The notes: generated by a model from the letters alone, not told the origin. DNA of 64,000 bases from Castor canadensis (GCF_047511655.1 NC_133397.1:48374001-48438000); one strand, 5' to 3'; counted from the stretch's first letter, positions 11,353 to 23,904 are shown. A program made the numbers and translations.

Positions 11353-11825
11353 CTTAGGAGGTTTTAATATTTATATCTCATATTTAGCATGTCATTGGCT
11401 ATTTGATCTAAAAAGGTATACTTCAGTAATCCAAAGAAGCACCATGGAAGGGTTATGTGTTATGTTTTCAACTTTAATTAGAAATCTTTATTGCCATAAT
11501 ACCTTATCCACTCCATTTTGGTCTTTCCTGAATTCAGACTAATTTTCATGGCTGCCTTAGATATCTTTGGTATAAAATTTTCATTTCTTCCTCATGTATC
11601 TTGGCTAAAGATGGAGAAAAGAGTCACCTCCAGTTCACATTGTGTGATATTAGGGATACTAAGAGGACATTCTTATTTCCTAAGTTAACTCTTACAGTTT
11701 TTATTAGTATATTCTTTCAGCAAGGAATAAAGAACTTAATGTAATTTACTAAGACATGGTGTCTGCCAGCCCTAACCCTGCTTTTGTTTTACCAAAAATA
11801 CCAATGACCATATAAAATTAGCCAC
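11353..11825. other. Intergenic, nothing recognised
   Basis: Unique AT-rich sequence. Confidence 0.4.
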
Positions 11826-11829
11826 TAAG

Positions 11830-11990
11830 CAGTCATGAGGTACTTAGGACTATAGATTTTGGAGTCAAACTAACGTGTGCTAAAAGATCTGGCTCCATCA
11901 CTTTTTCGTTGTGTGATTGGGTGGTTTCTTCTTTCTCTGATGCTCAGTTCTTCATTTTTAAAATGGGAAGGCATAAGAAGGAGAAAAATG
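11830..11990 (+). repeat. MIR element
   Basis: MIR order: gattttggagtcaaac, ggctccatcac, gttgtgtgattgggtgg, cagttcttcatttttaaaatggg. Confidence 0.75.
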
Positions 11991-12029
11991 GAGGGGATGA
12001 ACCAATTCATATTATAATACATAGATACA

Positions 12030-12395
12030 TGGAACTGTCACAGTGAAACTCTCTGTATAGCTATCCTAAACAAACGAAAATGTCTTTTTTTTTTTCAAAA
12101 AACAGAGAACAGAAAGGTAAAATAGGTTTTGTCTGAGTTGGTACCAGTGTGTGTGTGTGGGGGAGGATATAAGGAAAGAATGTAGAAAGGTGAATGTAGT
12201 GGAAATATTATTTACTCATGTATGAAAATGGAAAAATGAGAGTATTGAAGTTGTTCCAGGAATGGGGGGAAAAGGAGGATAAAAAAGGATGATGAAGAGG
12301 GTGAATTTAATTATGATATGTTGTAAGAACTTTAGTAAATGTCACTGGGTACCCCCAGTACAACAATAAATGTGATTTAAAAAAAAATCCCAAAG
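12030..12395 (+). mobile_element. L1 3' UTR fragment (older subtype), second copy
   Basis: Same element end as 10761-11170, with tctgtatagctatcctaaac at its left and ccagtacaacaataaatgtg plus a poly-A at its right. It is all 3' UTR, with no ORF2. Confidence 0.75.
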
Positions 12396-13294
12396 GGAAA
12401 TGTACAACCAAACTACATTTTTCAAAAAACATGTAGCCAGTTCACCTAAAAGAATACAGTCCATTTTATTTCATTACAGATTATGGCTGGATTTAAAATG
12501 CAATTACATTGAAACAATGAAAAACAGCAATGTATGTCAAGTGTCTTTAATAGGTAGTATCTGTTGCTATTCAAATTCCTGCATGAAAGTATTATTAAAA
12601 AGTCAGTTATGACAAAAAAAAAAAAACCCAATGACAAGTGGAAAGGAAGTGCTCAGGTTATAAAATGAGATATTTGTGAAGTACATAAAGCATGTAACAC
12701 AATGTGAGGCCATGGTGTACGGTATATAAGAGGTGCTGAGTAAATGTTTGCTATCATTATTACTATTCAAATATCTAGGCCTTAAATATGCCTTTATTGA
12801 AAAATGTTAACAGATTTTCTGACATTGGTAAGCTGTTTGAAGACATTCCAGAAGAAATGGGACTTAGATTTTCAGGTAAGGCATTCATTTAAATCTCATC
12901 CTGGGACACTCATGTGAACAGCCCAGCACCTGAACCCTTTTGTTGTCCCTCCTGGAACATTTCTGAATCCAATTTGCCTCCACAGCTTTTGCCTCTTGCA
13001 TCTATTTGTTTGACATGTGGAACCTCCTGCATCTCCTGCTGTGGCTGCCACCCTCTGCCTCCCCCATTGTTATCTCTTCCCAGGAGTTTTGTTACTCCAC
13101 CTTATCCACCCAGTCCTGCCCCTTTGGCATGAATGCTTTATTTTTTTGCTTTGCTGGCTTTGTCAGCATTGATGAACCCAGTCTTGGGCTATGTACATGA
13201 CACCAAGTTGTTAAAGTCTATAGTTAATGAAACAGTTAGGACTTATACTAAAATAATATTGAAGATTCTGGTAACATGCTTTTTGAAATACGTG
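12396..13294. other. Intergenic; short MIR/L2-like tail near 12690-12770
   Basis: The part gtatataagaggtgctgagtaaatgtttgcta looks like the 3' end of a MIR or L2 element in plus orientation. The pyrimidine-rich part 12900-13130 holds open frames but no known domain. Confidence 0.4.
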
Positions 13295-13690
13295 ACACAG
13301 CTAACTTGTTATAAAGAGGTTTATTTAGCCCACAGTTTTGGAGGCTGAAAGTCCAAATAGCATAGCACAGCCTTGGCAAAGGATGTCCCTCAGCCATGCA
13401 TCATGTCATGGATGGTAACGGTGGGCGCTTCTGTGGGAATAAGTAAGTGATTACATCTCAAACCAGGATGTAGGGAGAATGGGAGAGGCTTGGGCTTTTC
13501 CTCTTATAACAGCTCTCTCTTGAGAACTACCAAAGGATTCACATGAGAGATAACCTCAAGCTCCCAGTGACCTGAGGGACTCTTACTAAGTCTTAGCTCT
13601 CAGTTTCCACTACCTGGCAACTGTACCACCCTGGGGACCTGTAATCACAATGAGCCTTTGGGGACCACAAAAATATTCAAACCACAGCAC
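13295..13690 (-). mobile_element. MaLR-like LTR remnant, antisense, second copy
   Basis: Shares with 7150-7612 the order ttataaagaggtttatttagcccacag, ggaggctgaaagtccaa, tcttataacagct and the end ggggaccacaaaaatattcaaaccacagca. More diverged and with no coding part. Confidence 0.55.
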
Positions 13691-14482
13691 TGCCCCTGGA
13701 TTTTGGACTGAGCTTCTAGCTTTAGTTTAGTGCCATTGTACTGAGAACACTGAAATATAATGTCATATTTCCAAGTCTCCAATGGCTTCCTTGAGTTTAT
13801 TTTGAATTTTTAAAAAAGAACTTTTAAATCTGATATGAAACTCATTGTAAAAAATTGCATACATAGGAAAGTACAGACAAGAGAATACAATGTTCCTTTG
13901 ATCCTACTGCAGAAGTAACTGTAGTGAGCATTCTTTCTACACATATATTTATGTGATTAAGATAGTAAGTTATGTATTTTCTACTTAACTCCATATCATA
14001 AACATCCTCTACTTCATAAAATTGCCTTTATAAACAGGATTTTAATCACTCCTAATATTCTTCATACAGATATGCCATATTTTAATTTACCTGTTCTCAA
14101 TTGTACATTTAAACTGTTTTCATTTGTTCAGTTATTACAAACTACACTAATATGATCATGCTTGTACATAATTTTTTTCTCATAAGTTAAAAACCCACTT
14201 TAATATCCTTTTTAAGAATACAAGATTACTTTATAACACTACATAATGTATACATGTATTGAAATATCACATGATAGCCCATTAATATATACATCTTTCA
14301 TATATCAGTTAAATTTAATTTAATAAAAAAGGAAAAAAAAGATTAGTTTCTTTGTTCTTCCATCCTTGTGTGTGGAGCAACTAAATATCTTCTTACTAAA
14401 TAAATAGTGTCAAGAAGCTGATTTGCAAGTGTGGCACACAGTAAGAGCTCTGCTTAACTTGAATACTAGAAGTACATTAAAG
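13691..14482. other. Intergenic; possible old repeat at 13840-14180
   Basis: The segment with catatcataaacatcctc and gttattacaaactacactaatatgatcatg resembles a widespread old mammalian repeat, but I cannot fix the family. Confidence 0.3.
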
Positions 14483-14491
14483 AGAACACAC

Positions 14492-14569
14492 TAGGGAGGG
14501 GGCGGAGGGAAGGGGAGAGAAATGACCCAAACATTGTATGCACATATGAATAAAAGAAATAATAAAAAA
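14492..14569 (+). mobile_element. 78-bp L1 3' stub with 9-bp target-site duplication
   Basis: Only the last part of an L1 3' UTR (G-rich tract, gacccaaacattgtatgcacatatgaataaaa and A-tail). It is flanked by agaacacac at 14483-14491 and 14570-14578. Confidence 0.85.
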
Positions 14570-14579
14570 AGAACACACA

Positions 14580-15600
14580 TAGAGATAAGCATAAATATGA
14601 TGGAAGCTGGAAATAAGTCTGGGGATAAGAAAATTATTCGCTGATCTTAGTACCATAATTAAAGAATATGCTCATTTCGACCTTGCCTATTGGGGCAAAG
14701 CTTGCTAGTTAGTAACCACTCGTCTTTGCTTTTCTTCCTGGACGTGTAGTCAGACTGCATTTCCTAGTTTTCCTCAGAGTGAAGTGAAGTCAAAGGAGGA
14801 TGAGAAGAGTGGTATAAACCAGTTTCAGGTCGGCCTTATGACAAGTTTCTTACATTCAGCCCTCATGCTTTTTCCTGCCCACCTCTTGATGAGCAGGTTG
14901 ACCTTAGAAGCCACCTGTTGAGCTCCACAAGGAAGGAGCCTGCATTCCATAGCCTCTACTTAGAGAGGGGATGGTGGTTGTGGTGGTGGTGGTGGGGTTA
15001 TGTGACAATGGCAGGCCAGCACTGGAGAAGAAACCCCTTTCATTGCCCCTTATATCTTGGAATTCTATTGGCAAGTGTCATCTTGAGACAGGGTTTCTTG
15101 CTTGAGGCTGAGCTCCTCTGGGGACCTGAAAACAAGGAACAATCACAAGCCAGGGACCCTGGGGTGAGCAGCTGCAGTATCTCAGTGGTAGACAGCCACA
15201 GGAGACAGTTGTGGAGAAGGTAAGAGTCAGACACAGACCTGATGAGACATTTAGGCCGTAGGAGCCTGGCCTATGGAGTGTGTGGTGGCTGGTTGCCCTA
15301 CCCTTGGTGATGAGGAACAAGCCCTGTCACCTGTGGATAACTAGAGTCTGAGAGCTCTGAGCTCAAGGCGGGGGCATTGCTTTGCCCATGGTTTGCTGCT
15401 GGGTAGGACTGAGAACTCTGAGCCCAGTTTCTGCAGATCAGTCCATTTCTACAGCCTTCTCTCTCCTACAGGGTGATTTACTGCTGGTGAGGGACCGAAA
15501 TGGTGAGATTGGCAGATAAAGAGCCTGGTTCTCTCCATCCAGTGGAGAACTCAGTGCTCTGTTTGCTTCACCCATTCTGACACACTCAGGGTACACCCTT
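14580..15600. other. Intergenic, no gene supported
   Basis: Somewhat GC-richer. The part 14700-14960 may be an old LTR-like remnant that I cannot name. The open frames here (up to 101 codons) include a run of Trp and Gly from a ggt repeat near 14970-14997 and do not look coding. Confidence 0.35.
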
Positions 15601-16470
15601 TGACTTGTATGTTTGCTACCACTGGAATAGCATACAATGATTTTCTGACTAGGACTCCAATAGCTCAAGAAATAATAGCAAGAATTGACAAATGGAATTG
15701 CATCAAATTAAAAAGCCTTTATATATCAAAGGAAAAAATTACCAGAGTGAAAAGACAGACTACAAGTGGGAGAAAATATTTGCCAACTATTCATCTGACA
15801 AAAGATTAATATCTAGAGTATACAAAGAACTCAAAAAATTGAACAACAAAGAACAAGTAAATAATTCAACAAATGGGCAAATGAATTGGACAGACACTTC
15901 TGAAAAGAAGAAACACAAATGGCCAATAAGCACATGAAGAAAAGCTCAACATCTTTAGCCATCAGGGAAATGGACAGCAAAATGACATTGAGATTCCATT
16001 TAACTGTGGTCAGAATGGCTTGTATCAAGAAAACGAAGAATAATAAATGCTGGCCAGCACACGGGGACAACAGAATCTTTATACACTATTGGAAGCAATG
16101 TAAATTAGTGCAGCCACTCTGGAAATCAGTATGGAGGGCTCTCAGAACACTAAAAATGGAAATACTGTATGATTCAGCTACACCATCCCTGGGTATATAC
16201 CTAAAGGAATCAAAGTCAGCATACAATAGTGATATCTACATATCCATGTTTATTGCTGAACTATTAACAATAACCAAGTTACAGAAGAAGCCTTGGTGAC
16301 CATCAACTGATGAGTGGATACAGAAAATGTGATATACATATATATGATATATATTTGAAATATGTAAAAAGAACTCTCTATATACACACACGTATGTGTG
16401 TAAATAATAGAGTTTTATTCAGCTGTAAAGAAGTCCATTCAGGAAAATGGACTAAAGACTAAATGATACT
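15600..16470 (+). mobile_element. Older L1 ORF2 C-terminal fragment
   Basis: Two broken frames read IDKWNCIKLKSLYISKE and later [17 protein letters not shown], both L1 ORF2 C-terminal landmarks. The cysteine motif has decayed (HYWKQC). Several stops and frame changes. The 3' edge runs into a TATATA/ACACAC-rich stretch at 16330-16405. Confidence 0.85.
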
Positions 16471-17157
16471 TAGAGGTGGTGGTAGAAGTATGAAATAAAA
16501 GGACTTCTCCTCTACCCATGTAAGCCTTTTAAAATATTCCAAGGCCCAGATTAAGTGTCTGCTATATTTTGGGAGTTGTCTTTTCTAAAACTCATTTGAA
16601 GTTTGGTTCCCTAAAGTGATGGTACTGAAAATGTCCCCAATATAATGGTATGAATGTAATGATATTGAATGGTGTTGAAAGGTAGCTTTAGGACAGGGTC
16701 CCAGTAGGAGGAGACTGGGCCAAGAACACCCTTGTAAAGGGATTAATGCCTTTACAATGATATTTATGAAAGGTCTTATAATATATCGTAACTGAATTCA
16801 CTCCTCTATCATTCCTGGAACAGTTTCAACATGTCTCATGTTTCCATTTTACATACATGAGTACATAATATTTCACCATATTCACCTCCTATACCTTTAA
16901 GCACTATGCATGTCAGCAGCAGGGTACTTTTGTACTCTTATTACTAGGGACATATCCAGGTCTTGTGCAAGTTTATTCATATTTGAGGTCTCACTTTAAG
17001 AGAAACAATGCAAAATTATAAGTGCAAAATTAGGCATAAAATAAATTTTTATTTGGAATGAAAAAGAAATCACAATAAATTATAACATTTAAAAACTGAC
17101 AAATATGGAAAAGATCACAAAGTTTGGGAAAATAACATGTTTACGTTAACTAGCTGT
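16471..17157. other. Intergenic, nothing recognised
   Basis: AT-rich unique sequence. Confidence 0.4.
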
Positions 17158-17445
17158 TTAACACTTCTTTTTTCAGCAGTACTGGTATTTGAACTTGGGG
17201 CCTAGTATAATGTCCCCAGTCCTTTTCTGCTTTAGTTTTTGGATATGGTCTTGCACATTTTGCCTGGGACTGGCCTTGGACTGAGAGCCTTCTACCTATG
17301 CCTCCCAAGTACAGGTGTGAACCACTACAGCCAGATTTTTGGTTGAGATAGGATCTCACTGACTTTTTCCCCAGGCTGGCATGAAATTGTGATCCTCTGA
17401 TCTCTGCCTGCTGAGTAGCTAGTATTTTAGGCATCCCTGGTTCTG
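17158..17445 (-). mobile_element. Composite SINE, inverted
   Basis: Left: tRNA/ID-like head in reverse (cagtactggtatttgaacttggggcc). Right: two 7SL-like units (cctcccaagtacaggtgtgaacc; ggatctcactgac ... gatctctgcctgctgagtag). Confidence 0.75.
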
Positions 17446-18195
17446 CTAGCACTCCTTTTCCCTACAGTTTTGACTGTATACTATGATTGCACATGACAAC
17501 AATTTTCTATCATTACCTATAGATAGAATTGAAGATAATCAAGTCTATCCTCTCATATGGTTGAGTTTTTTTTTTTTAAAATTGACAGTTTATGGAAGAT
17601 TCTTTGGCTTCATAAATAACTGTCATGTCATGGAAAATTTTAAAATTGCCAAATTTGAGAAACCTCTTAGCAAGTTTCTATTATGTAAGATCTGTCTGAA
17701 TTTGAATAACTAAATTTTCTTATATAGAAACTAATCTTAATACTCTTTGAGATGACCACATTTGCTAGCCAGTGAATGGTCTAATTATTAGTTTTGTATT
17801 TTTTCACTGATTCTAGTGTTCCCTCTCAAAATATCAAGACCTTTAAATCTTTCCCAGTGTGTTCCCAGGATTCATTCCTCTTCATTAATTTGATTATCAA
17901 TCAATTGAAGGCTTTATTCATTACTTGTATTTGAAATTTCTTTCTTTCCTTCAATAAAGTACAGCTTTTGGTATTATTTGAAAACACTTTTTTTGGTTAC
18001 AATTCACTTCTCATTGTCATAGTAGCTCCTAGTGAGATCTTATAGAAATGTGAGAAACACCTTTACTGAAGGATGCATTTTTTTTTGTTCATGCTACACA
18101 AAGCATCTTCATGACCAAGGTTAAGAAGCATATCCTTTGCTTACCATTGTACACCTCTGGCGAAAGAAGATATTTTCTACGGATTAGCTTTTGGT
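17446..18195. other. Intergenic, nothing recognised
   Basis: Low-GC unique sequence with T-runs. Confidence 0.4.
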
Positions 18196-18199
18196 TCTG

Positions 18200-18296
18200 A
18201 ATATTTCTTCCTTTTTGTGTGGTTTTGGGAACAAACCCAGGAGCCTTGCATATAGTAGGCAAGTGCTTTACTGCTGAGCTACAACCCCAGCCTGAA
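18200..18296 (-). mobile_element. ID-like (tRNA-derived) SINE, inverted
   Basis: aacaaacccaggagccttgca ... gcaagtgctttactgctgagctacaaccccagcc is the reverse of an ID-type element with its box A and B regions. Confidence 0.75.
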
Positions 18297-18904
18297 TATT
18301 TCAAAACTTGTTTTTCCTCTACTATTTATAGCTGATACTAGATGCTATAGGACCTTATATTGTGATCGGACTTCTGTCCCTGAATTTTTTGAGCCTATTG
18401 TCAAGTAAAGTCAACACAGAGAGTAGTAGGAATATTTCTAGAAGCTATTCTTATACCAGACAGGAGCTCAAATTAGCAATACACAAACATGATTATTAAC
18501 TATGTAAATGCATCCTACTATACCCAAACTGAATGTACCTGCCTATAGCAACTTCCCCAGGCTATATTCTCTCAAATGCTTGTAACCTACACAGTGCCAT
18601 GTATCATGAGAAAAGTATGACAGGAAAACCTAAGAAGAAAGAGACATTGTACATTTCAGCTAAAATATGTTACTTTTGCAAATTCTACAAAATATATGAT
18701 CATGTGAACCCATAGCTAGGGTCTTTTCCAGGGCCTGGGAAGAGAATGGTATAAGGAAAGGGACTTGAATGTTTAGCTTCATTAGCGTCCCTGAAAAATC
18801 CATTCCTGAATAGTAATCCATCTTGTATAGTACTCTGTAGTCTGACTTGTGATACCCTCTACATCAGATAGGCTCCTGGTGTTCATTATAAGATTCCATA
18901 CTTT
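18297..18904. other. Intergenic, nothing recognised
   Basis: Unique sequence. Confidence 0.4.
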
Positions 18905-19022
18905 GCATGGTCTCACTGTGTAGTCCAGGTTGGACTGGAACTCACTAAGTAGCTGAGGCTAGCCTCAAACTTGTATCCCTCTTCAAGCCTCTTGTGTGCT
19001 GGGATTACGCATGCCTGGCTTG
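18905..19022 (-). mobile_element. B1-like SINE, inverted
   Basis: ggtctcactgtgtagtccagg ... gtgctgggattacgcatgcctggct is the reverse of a B1 monomer and is relatively well kept. Confidence 0.85.
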
Positions 19023-19234
19023 CATAGACTGTTATATATGTTCTTGTATTTAATTGAGTACTGTGTGTCTTAGACATGGTAGTACCTGGTTTGCTAGTTG
19101 AATGATACTTGAAGGAGAAAAAAACTTTAGTGGAAGAAGAGCAAGACAGGGGAAGAGAGTACAAGAAGATGGGAGAATGATTAGTAAAAGGTAAAGAAAG
19201 AGGCATTAAGCCAGTGAGTAACAGAAACTTCAGC

Positions 19235-19712
19235 TGTCAATCATCAAGCATTGTGGCTGGTCTCCTTCAGTGGACACTGATGTCCTGCCCACCTCTCCTC
19301 AGCCATATAAGTGTACCGGGGCCTGCAGTAGTTTGTAGCTTTTTGACTGTGTTCAGTATGAAGGCTGGGCCTCTCGTCCCCACTACCTGAGGGCTTCTTC
19401 CAGCAGTGGAGAGCTGACCCAGCTGCAGGCAGCTCTGTGCCTGTGGGCTGCTCTTTACACAGGGATGGAAGTTGGAGGTAAATACTCCAGCCTATTCAGC
19501 CTCTGGTGGAACACATCTGAGGTGAGTACCACAGATGTCATCAGAAGAAGTGAGCTCCAGTTGCCTGCAGAGGTGATCCACTTACTAACTCATTTATTGG
19601 AATCTCTCCCTTCCCTGGCTCACTTTCCCTACTTCCTGAGATAAATTGTCAAACTAACCGCATTCAGTTCTTGTGTCAGGGTCTGCTTTTGGGACAATGC
19701 AAACCAAGACAC
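19235..19712 (+). mobile_element. LTR-like remnant, unclassified
   Basis: The 3' part (ctcactttccctacttcctgag, ctaaccgcattcagttcttgtgtcagggtctgcttttggg, caaaccaagacac) reads like the end of a mammalian endogenous-retrovirus LTR. No internal region and no coding capacity. The family is not determined. Confidence 0.4.
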
Positions 19713-22095
19713 CTAGTGTAAGCCATGTGTGAATAATTTACCATTTAAGAAACATCTAAATATTAAAGTACAAAAACATAGAATACAGTTTGTAGAGGAA
19801 ATAAACAATTTGGAGACACCTAAATAAATCATTTATCTGTGTTATGTGTATCTGTTTAAGGACAATGCTGATCTGTAGAAACTAATTTAATTTCTATGAG
19901 AAGATAAAAAAGAACTAAAATATTGCATTTGGGTCCTTAAAATTCTCTTGGGTTTATATGCCAATGCTGGTTTATTAAAGGGTTCTGTGGTCCGTTCACA
20001 TACACATGTGCTTACAATATAAACAGCTTAACTAGACATCTGCGTTGACTACATATGAGAGGCAGTTAACTTTTTGCCTCGTTTCTGTTCAATGATCTTG
20101 ATATTTTAGTCTGTGGGCCAGATGAAACAAGATTGGATTTTGTTTCCAGATGTGTCACAGTTTAGGTTTGTATTTTGCAGGTGCTCCCCCCCCCAGCTGG
20201 GAAGATGGAAACTTGCCATCTTTCAGGGATGATGATTCAGGATAGAAATATAAGCATGTTAAAAATAATTCGACATATTAATGGAGGGCTTTGTCCCTTG
20301 TGGGCTGCTTATACATAACATATGAGCAGACCAGCAGCTGTTCTATATTTTAAAAACAGAGTCAAAAAGTTAGAGGCATACATAGCTATTCAAAACATAA
20401 GCAACTGCTTGAAGTCATGGAAACAAGATTTGACAATAACCTTTTATTTGTGAAGCTTCCCCAAAAATAATAACCCCACTGGGCTATGTTCAGGTATTTC
20501 TAGTCCATCGCTTGGATTCTCTAAAACATCTTCCTTATAGCATGATGGAGATGACTGCATTTATTAGGTATGGAAATTGGTTTCTAGCTGATTTTCTACT
20601 CTCCAATATGTATATTTTAAAAATCATAATTATTTTACAAAACCTTCTTGGTTTTGTCTTGGACATATTGTGAAAGATTTAAAGGCTCCATTGATGACTG
20701 AGCTGTTAAGTGTGATGTCTTACTCCAGGCCTGTGATGATATTCTTTGTACATATTTTCTCCTTCAATGATAACTTAAGGAATATTATGCATTGTCAAGG
20801 AATGGGAGAATTCTTTACGTTAACCCTTTACCTTCCACTAATCCTTATGATAGGAAGGGCTCTATAAGCCTTTTCATTTAGCAAATGGACTAGTAGAACA
20901 TTAGATCCACTCTGCCTCTCAAAGCTCCCCCATGCAGTATGCTCCATTTGGGCTTTTTCTTTTGGAAATTGTTGTTCTCTCAAGTATAGTAAGGACTACA
21001 TGACTGGTCCTTGCATTTCCATTTGTAAGATTAGGGGTATTTTGTGTAACACACTCCTGCCTCTCTGGAATTAAAGAGAACAAGTCAGCTTCAGCTCAAG
21101 GAGAAAATCAGTATCAGGTTGGTATCAATGTTATTTCAATCAGCAAGATGATTGGACCAAGATTGGGAGTGGACCACAGCTTAGGAAGAAGGTTGGAAAG
21201 AAAGGAATTGACAGTGGTGTTGAAATTTGGAATACGGCCAAGGAAAAAAGCTCTCATCTAAGTCTTATGACCTGCATTCTAGGCACAGTGTTCTTACTCG
21301 ATACAGTGACCTTGAATAAGTCTTAAAAAACAAGAGGGTTTGACAAGATGGTATCTAAGTTCTAGAATCCTATTATTACTAAAAAATGAAGTTATGTAAC
21401 AGTAGAAATTTTTTATGTTTAGAAGAACTGGAGATTGCAAATTGTCAAAGAAACTGCTTGGGTGGGGGAGGAGGGGAGAAGAAATTTGGCAGTTGAAGGG
21501 AAGTCATCCTTTCCTTGAGAGGACTTAACCATCAAGGGGTCTTTCCTAACCAATATCAGAAACCCTCTCCATTCAGTCAGAGAGCACAGAAGTCTCAGTC
21601 CTGGCCACAGACATTAGAATTGTGACGTGGTGGGTATGACTAGGCCAGTCCTCATTACTAAACCTCACTGAGGAAAAACACAGGCATTTCCTTGGAAGCA
21701 TATTGGAAGTGTGGGAACCCATGACTGGCCTTTGCTTCCAATGGTGAAGTAAGGTAAAATGACTCAATTTAACATGAGTAATTGTATTTCAGTATCGGTG
21801 GGAAGGAACAAAAACATAATTTCGCAGAGTGAATACTAAAAGAAATGTGTTTTGTATTGTAATTAAAAAAAAACTTAGAGCCAAATTGGATTATTTCTCA
21901 TGTCCTCAGATAATGAACCCACATTATGAAGATCTATTTTGGGGTCAGAACTGTTATTTTTTTTTCTTCTACCAATGTTCAATGCTTCCTAACAGCCACT
22001 GCATTCAAAGAGTACTCAGATGCTTTCAAAGATTTGGCAAATTGACTTTCTCTTTTCTCATTGTATCCCTGGGGTGGGGAGGGGGGGTTAGGTAT
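19713..22095. other. Intergenic; MIR-like remnant near 21250-21380
   Basis: Mostly unique sequence. A weak MIR-like match contains gacctgcattctaggc and cagtgaccttgaataagtct. No gene. Confidence 0.4.
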
Positions 22096-22099
22096 AATT

Positions 22100-22198
22100 T
22101 CCTTTTTTTTTTTTTTGGTAGCACTGGGGTTTGAACTCAGGGCTTCATGCTTCCTAGGTAGACAAATGTGATGCTTGAGCCACTCTGCTAGTATAGTT
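22100..22198 (-). mobile_element. ID-like SINE, inverted
   Basis: A poly-T lead (reverse A-tail) then ggtagcactggggtttgaactcagggcttcatgct ... gcttgagccactctgcta. Confidence 0.8.
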
Positions 22199-22219
22199 TT
22201 TTCAAGCTAGAAAACATTT

Positions 22220-22335
22220 CCTTTCAATCTCCCTATTTCATAGATGAAGAAATGGAGATCCTGAAAGTCTACTTGACTTGCTATGATTGCTCAGCTTGGC
22301 TGATGCTAGAATGCAAACTAGAATCCTGGTTTTTC
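22220..22335 (+). repeat. MIR-like fragment
   Basis: ccctatttcatagatgaagaaatgga and the following ctgatgctagaatgcaaactag match the 3' part of MIR. Confidence 0.55.
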
Positions 22336-22855
22336 TGTGTATGTTACATCACAGCGTTAGATGTCGGAAAGCATTACCGTAGAAATTTCTCAGTAAATGT
22401 TTGCCAAGAGAAAAGGACAATAATGATTCTGACAATGAATTGTTCTTATAATTCCTATCTATGGGAGCTGGTTTAGATCAATGATTTTCAAGGACAGATG
22501 GAGGGAGTCATATGAAGTTTGAAAAGAAATAGGGGCTTTGTCTTACTATTTTGGTTTGCTTTTGGATATCATATTTTAGTTTGAATTTCAAATTACATTG
22601 AAAAAGAGCATGGGACTTTTATCTTTACTGAGGATGGTTGTACCTGTAAAGGTACAATGTGCATTAGCTTCTCAAAGTTCTTTCTAATTCACGGGAACAT
22701 ATTCCCATGAATTAAAGAAGTTTTGTGTTTACTTGCTATTCTTTTTAGTAAAAAATAAAACTAAAAATGGATGAATTTAGGCTGGAAATTAGTGACCGAG
22801 AGTATAGGAATCGGATTCTTTTTGATAGTTAAGATAAAAAGGACTTATAGTGGAA
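22336..22855. other. Intergenic; includes a 12-bp-arm hairpin
   Basis: Unique sequence apart from the inverted repeat at 22686-22713. Confidence 0.4.
22686..22713. repeat. Inverted repeat, 12-bp arms, 4-nt loop
   Basis: aattcacgggaa pairs with ttcccatgaatt with one mismatch around loop cata. No T-run or other terminator feature; function unknown. Confidence 0.7.
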
Positions 22856-22859
22856 GCAA

Positions 22860-23240
22860 TCAATCAATGTCCATCAGCTGATGAATGGGTCAATAAAATG
22901 TGGCATATCGATATAATGGAGTATTATTCAGTCACAAAAGAAATAAACTACTGATAGATGCTGTGTTGTTAAACCTTGAAATGATTATGCTGAGTAAAAG
23001 AAGCTAGATAAAAGGCCACATATTAGATGATTATATGAATAATATGAAATGTCCAGACAGGTAGATCCATACAGACGGAAAGCAGACCAATGGTAGCTCC
23101 CACTGGAGTTTGTGACAAGTGAGCAGGGGTGACTGCTAATTTTCAGTGAAGAAAATGGTATGGAACTAGATACTTATAATAGTTGTACAACTTCTGGAGG
23201 GTGCTGTGTATCACTGAAATGTTTTAAAAGTGTATACACT
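22860..23240 (+). mobile_element. Old L1 3' end fragment
   Basis: tgtccatcagctgatgaatgg, ggagtattattcagtcac, and ccaatggtagctcccactgg follow the order of old mammalian L1 3' ends. Strongly decayed; it ends about 0.6 kb from the predicted EFEMP1 mRNA end. Confidence 0.7.
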
Positions 23241-23884
23241 AAAATGATCCTTTACTTTTAAGAGTGAAGAATCTTGGAAGGTCAGAGGCTATTTTTTTTA
23301 AAATGTTACCATTCTCAGCTCTCACTTGAGAGCTGTGTCCATATGTAGGAAAATCACTAGACTGATTTAAAATGGAGAGGTTTAAACCAAGCCTTGATTT
23401 ATGTGAGCTGTAGGTAATTTGCACAGGAGAGAGGAATGCACTCCACAGTCCTGCTGCACTGGGCTGTTTTGGTCTGACCTGTTTTTTCTCCACTGTTTCT
23501 GTGCCCCTTGAGCCCTGAAAAGCTCATCCCCCATTCACACACAGGAGTTTATGTTTTGTTCCTTAGTCTCTTGGTGAACATTCTTTTTGACAATTTTTAC
23601 ACATTTAGTCAACTGTTTGAGAAGCATTTGTTTTAACAGCCAGGTTACTTGGTGACAGAGGTTATTCATTTGTGTTTTGAAATTGGATGTAAGAAAAAAA
23701 TTGGCTGTACATATTTTTGTGGTATGATTTTAATAGTCTTTTTGTATCTTCATCTAGTTTATTATCTATATATAAAATGTATATATAATGGTTGTTTTTG
23801 ATCTGACAGCTATAACTGATTTTTCCTAAAATATAAAAATTATGTTGGGTATTATTTGCCACATTAAAAAAAATCCAAAGATTA
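23241..23884. other. Intergenic gap downstream of EFEMP1
   Basis: Nothing recognised; AT-rich, with a TATATA stretch near 23765-23790. Confidence 0.4.
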
Positions 23885-23904
23885 AGTGAACTTCTAAAAG
23901 AATA

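Noticed and set aside
14918-15223. 101-codon plus-strand open frame
   Set aside because: Low-complexity Trp/Gly run from a ggt repeat and no known domain.
1-23884. Neighbouring genes such as PNPT1 or the miR-216/217 cluster
   Set aside because: In human these lie well away from EFEMP1, and no matching sequence was recognised here.
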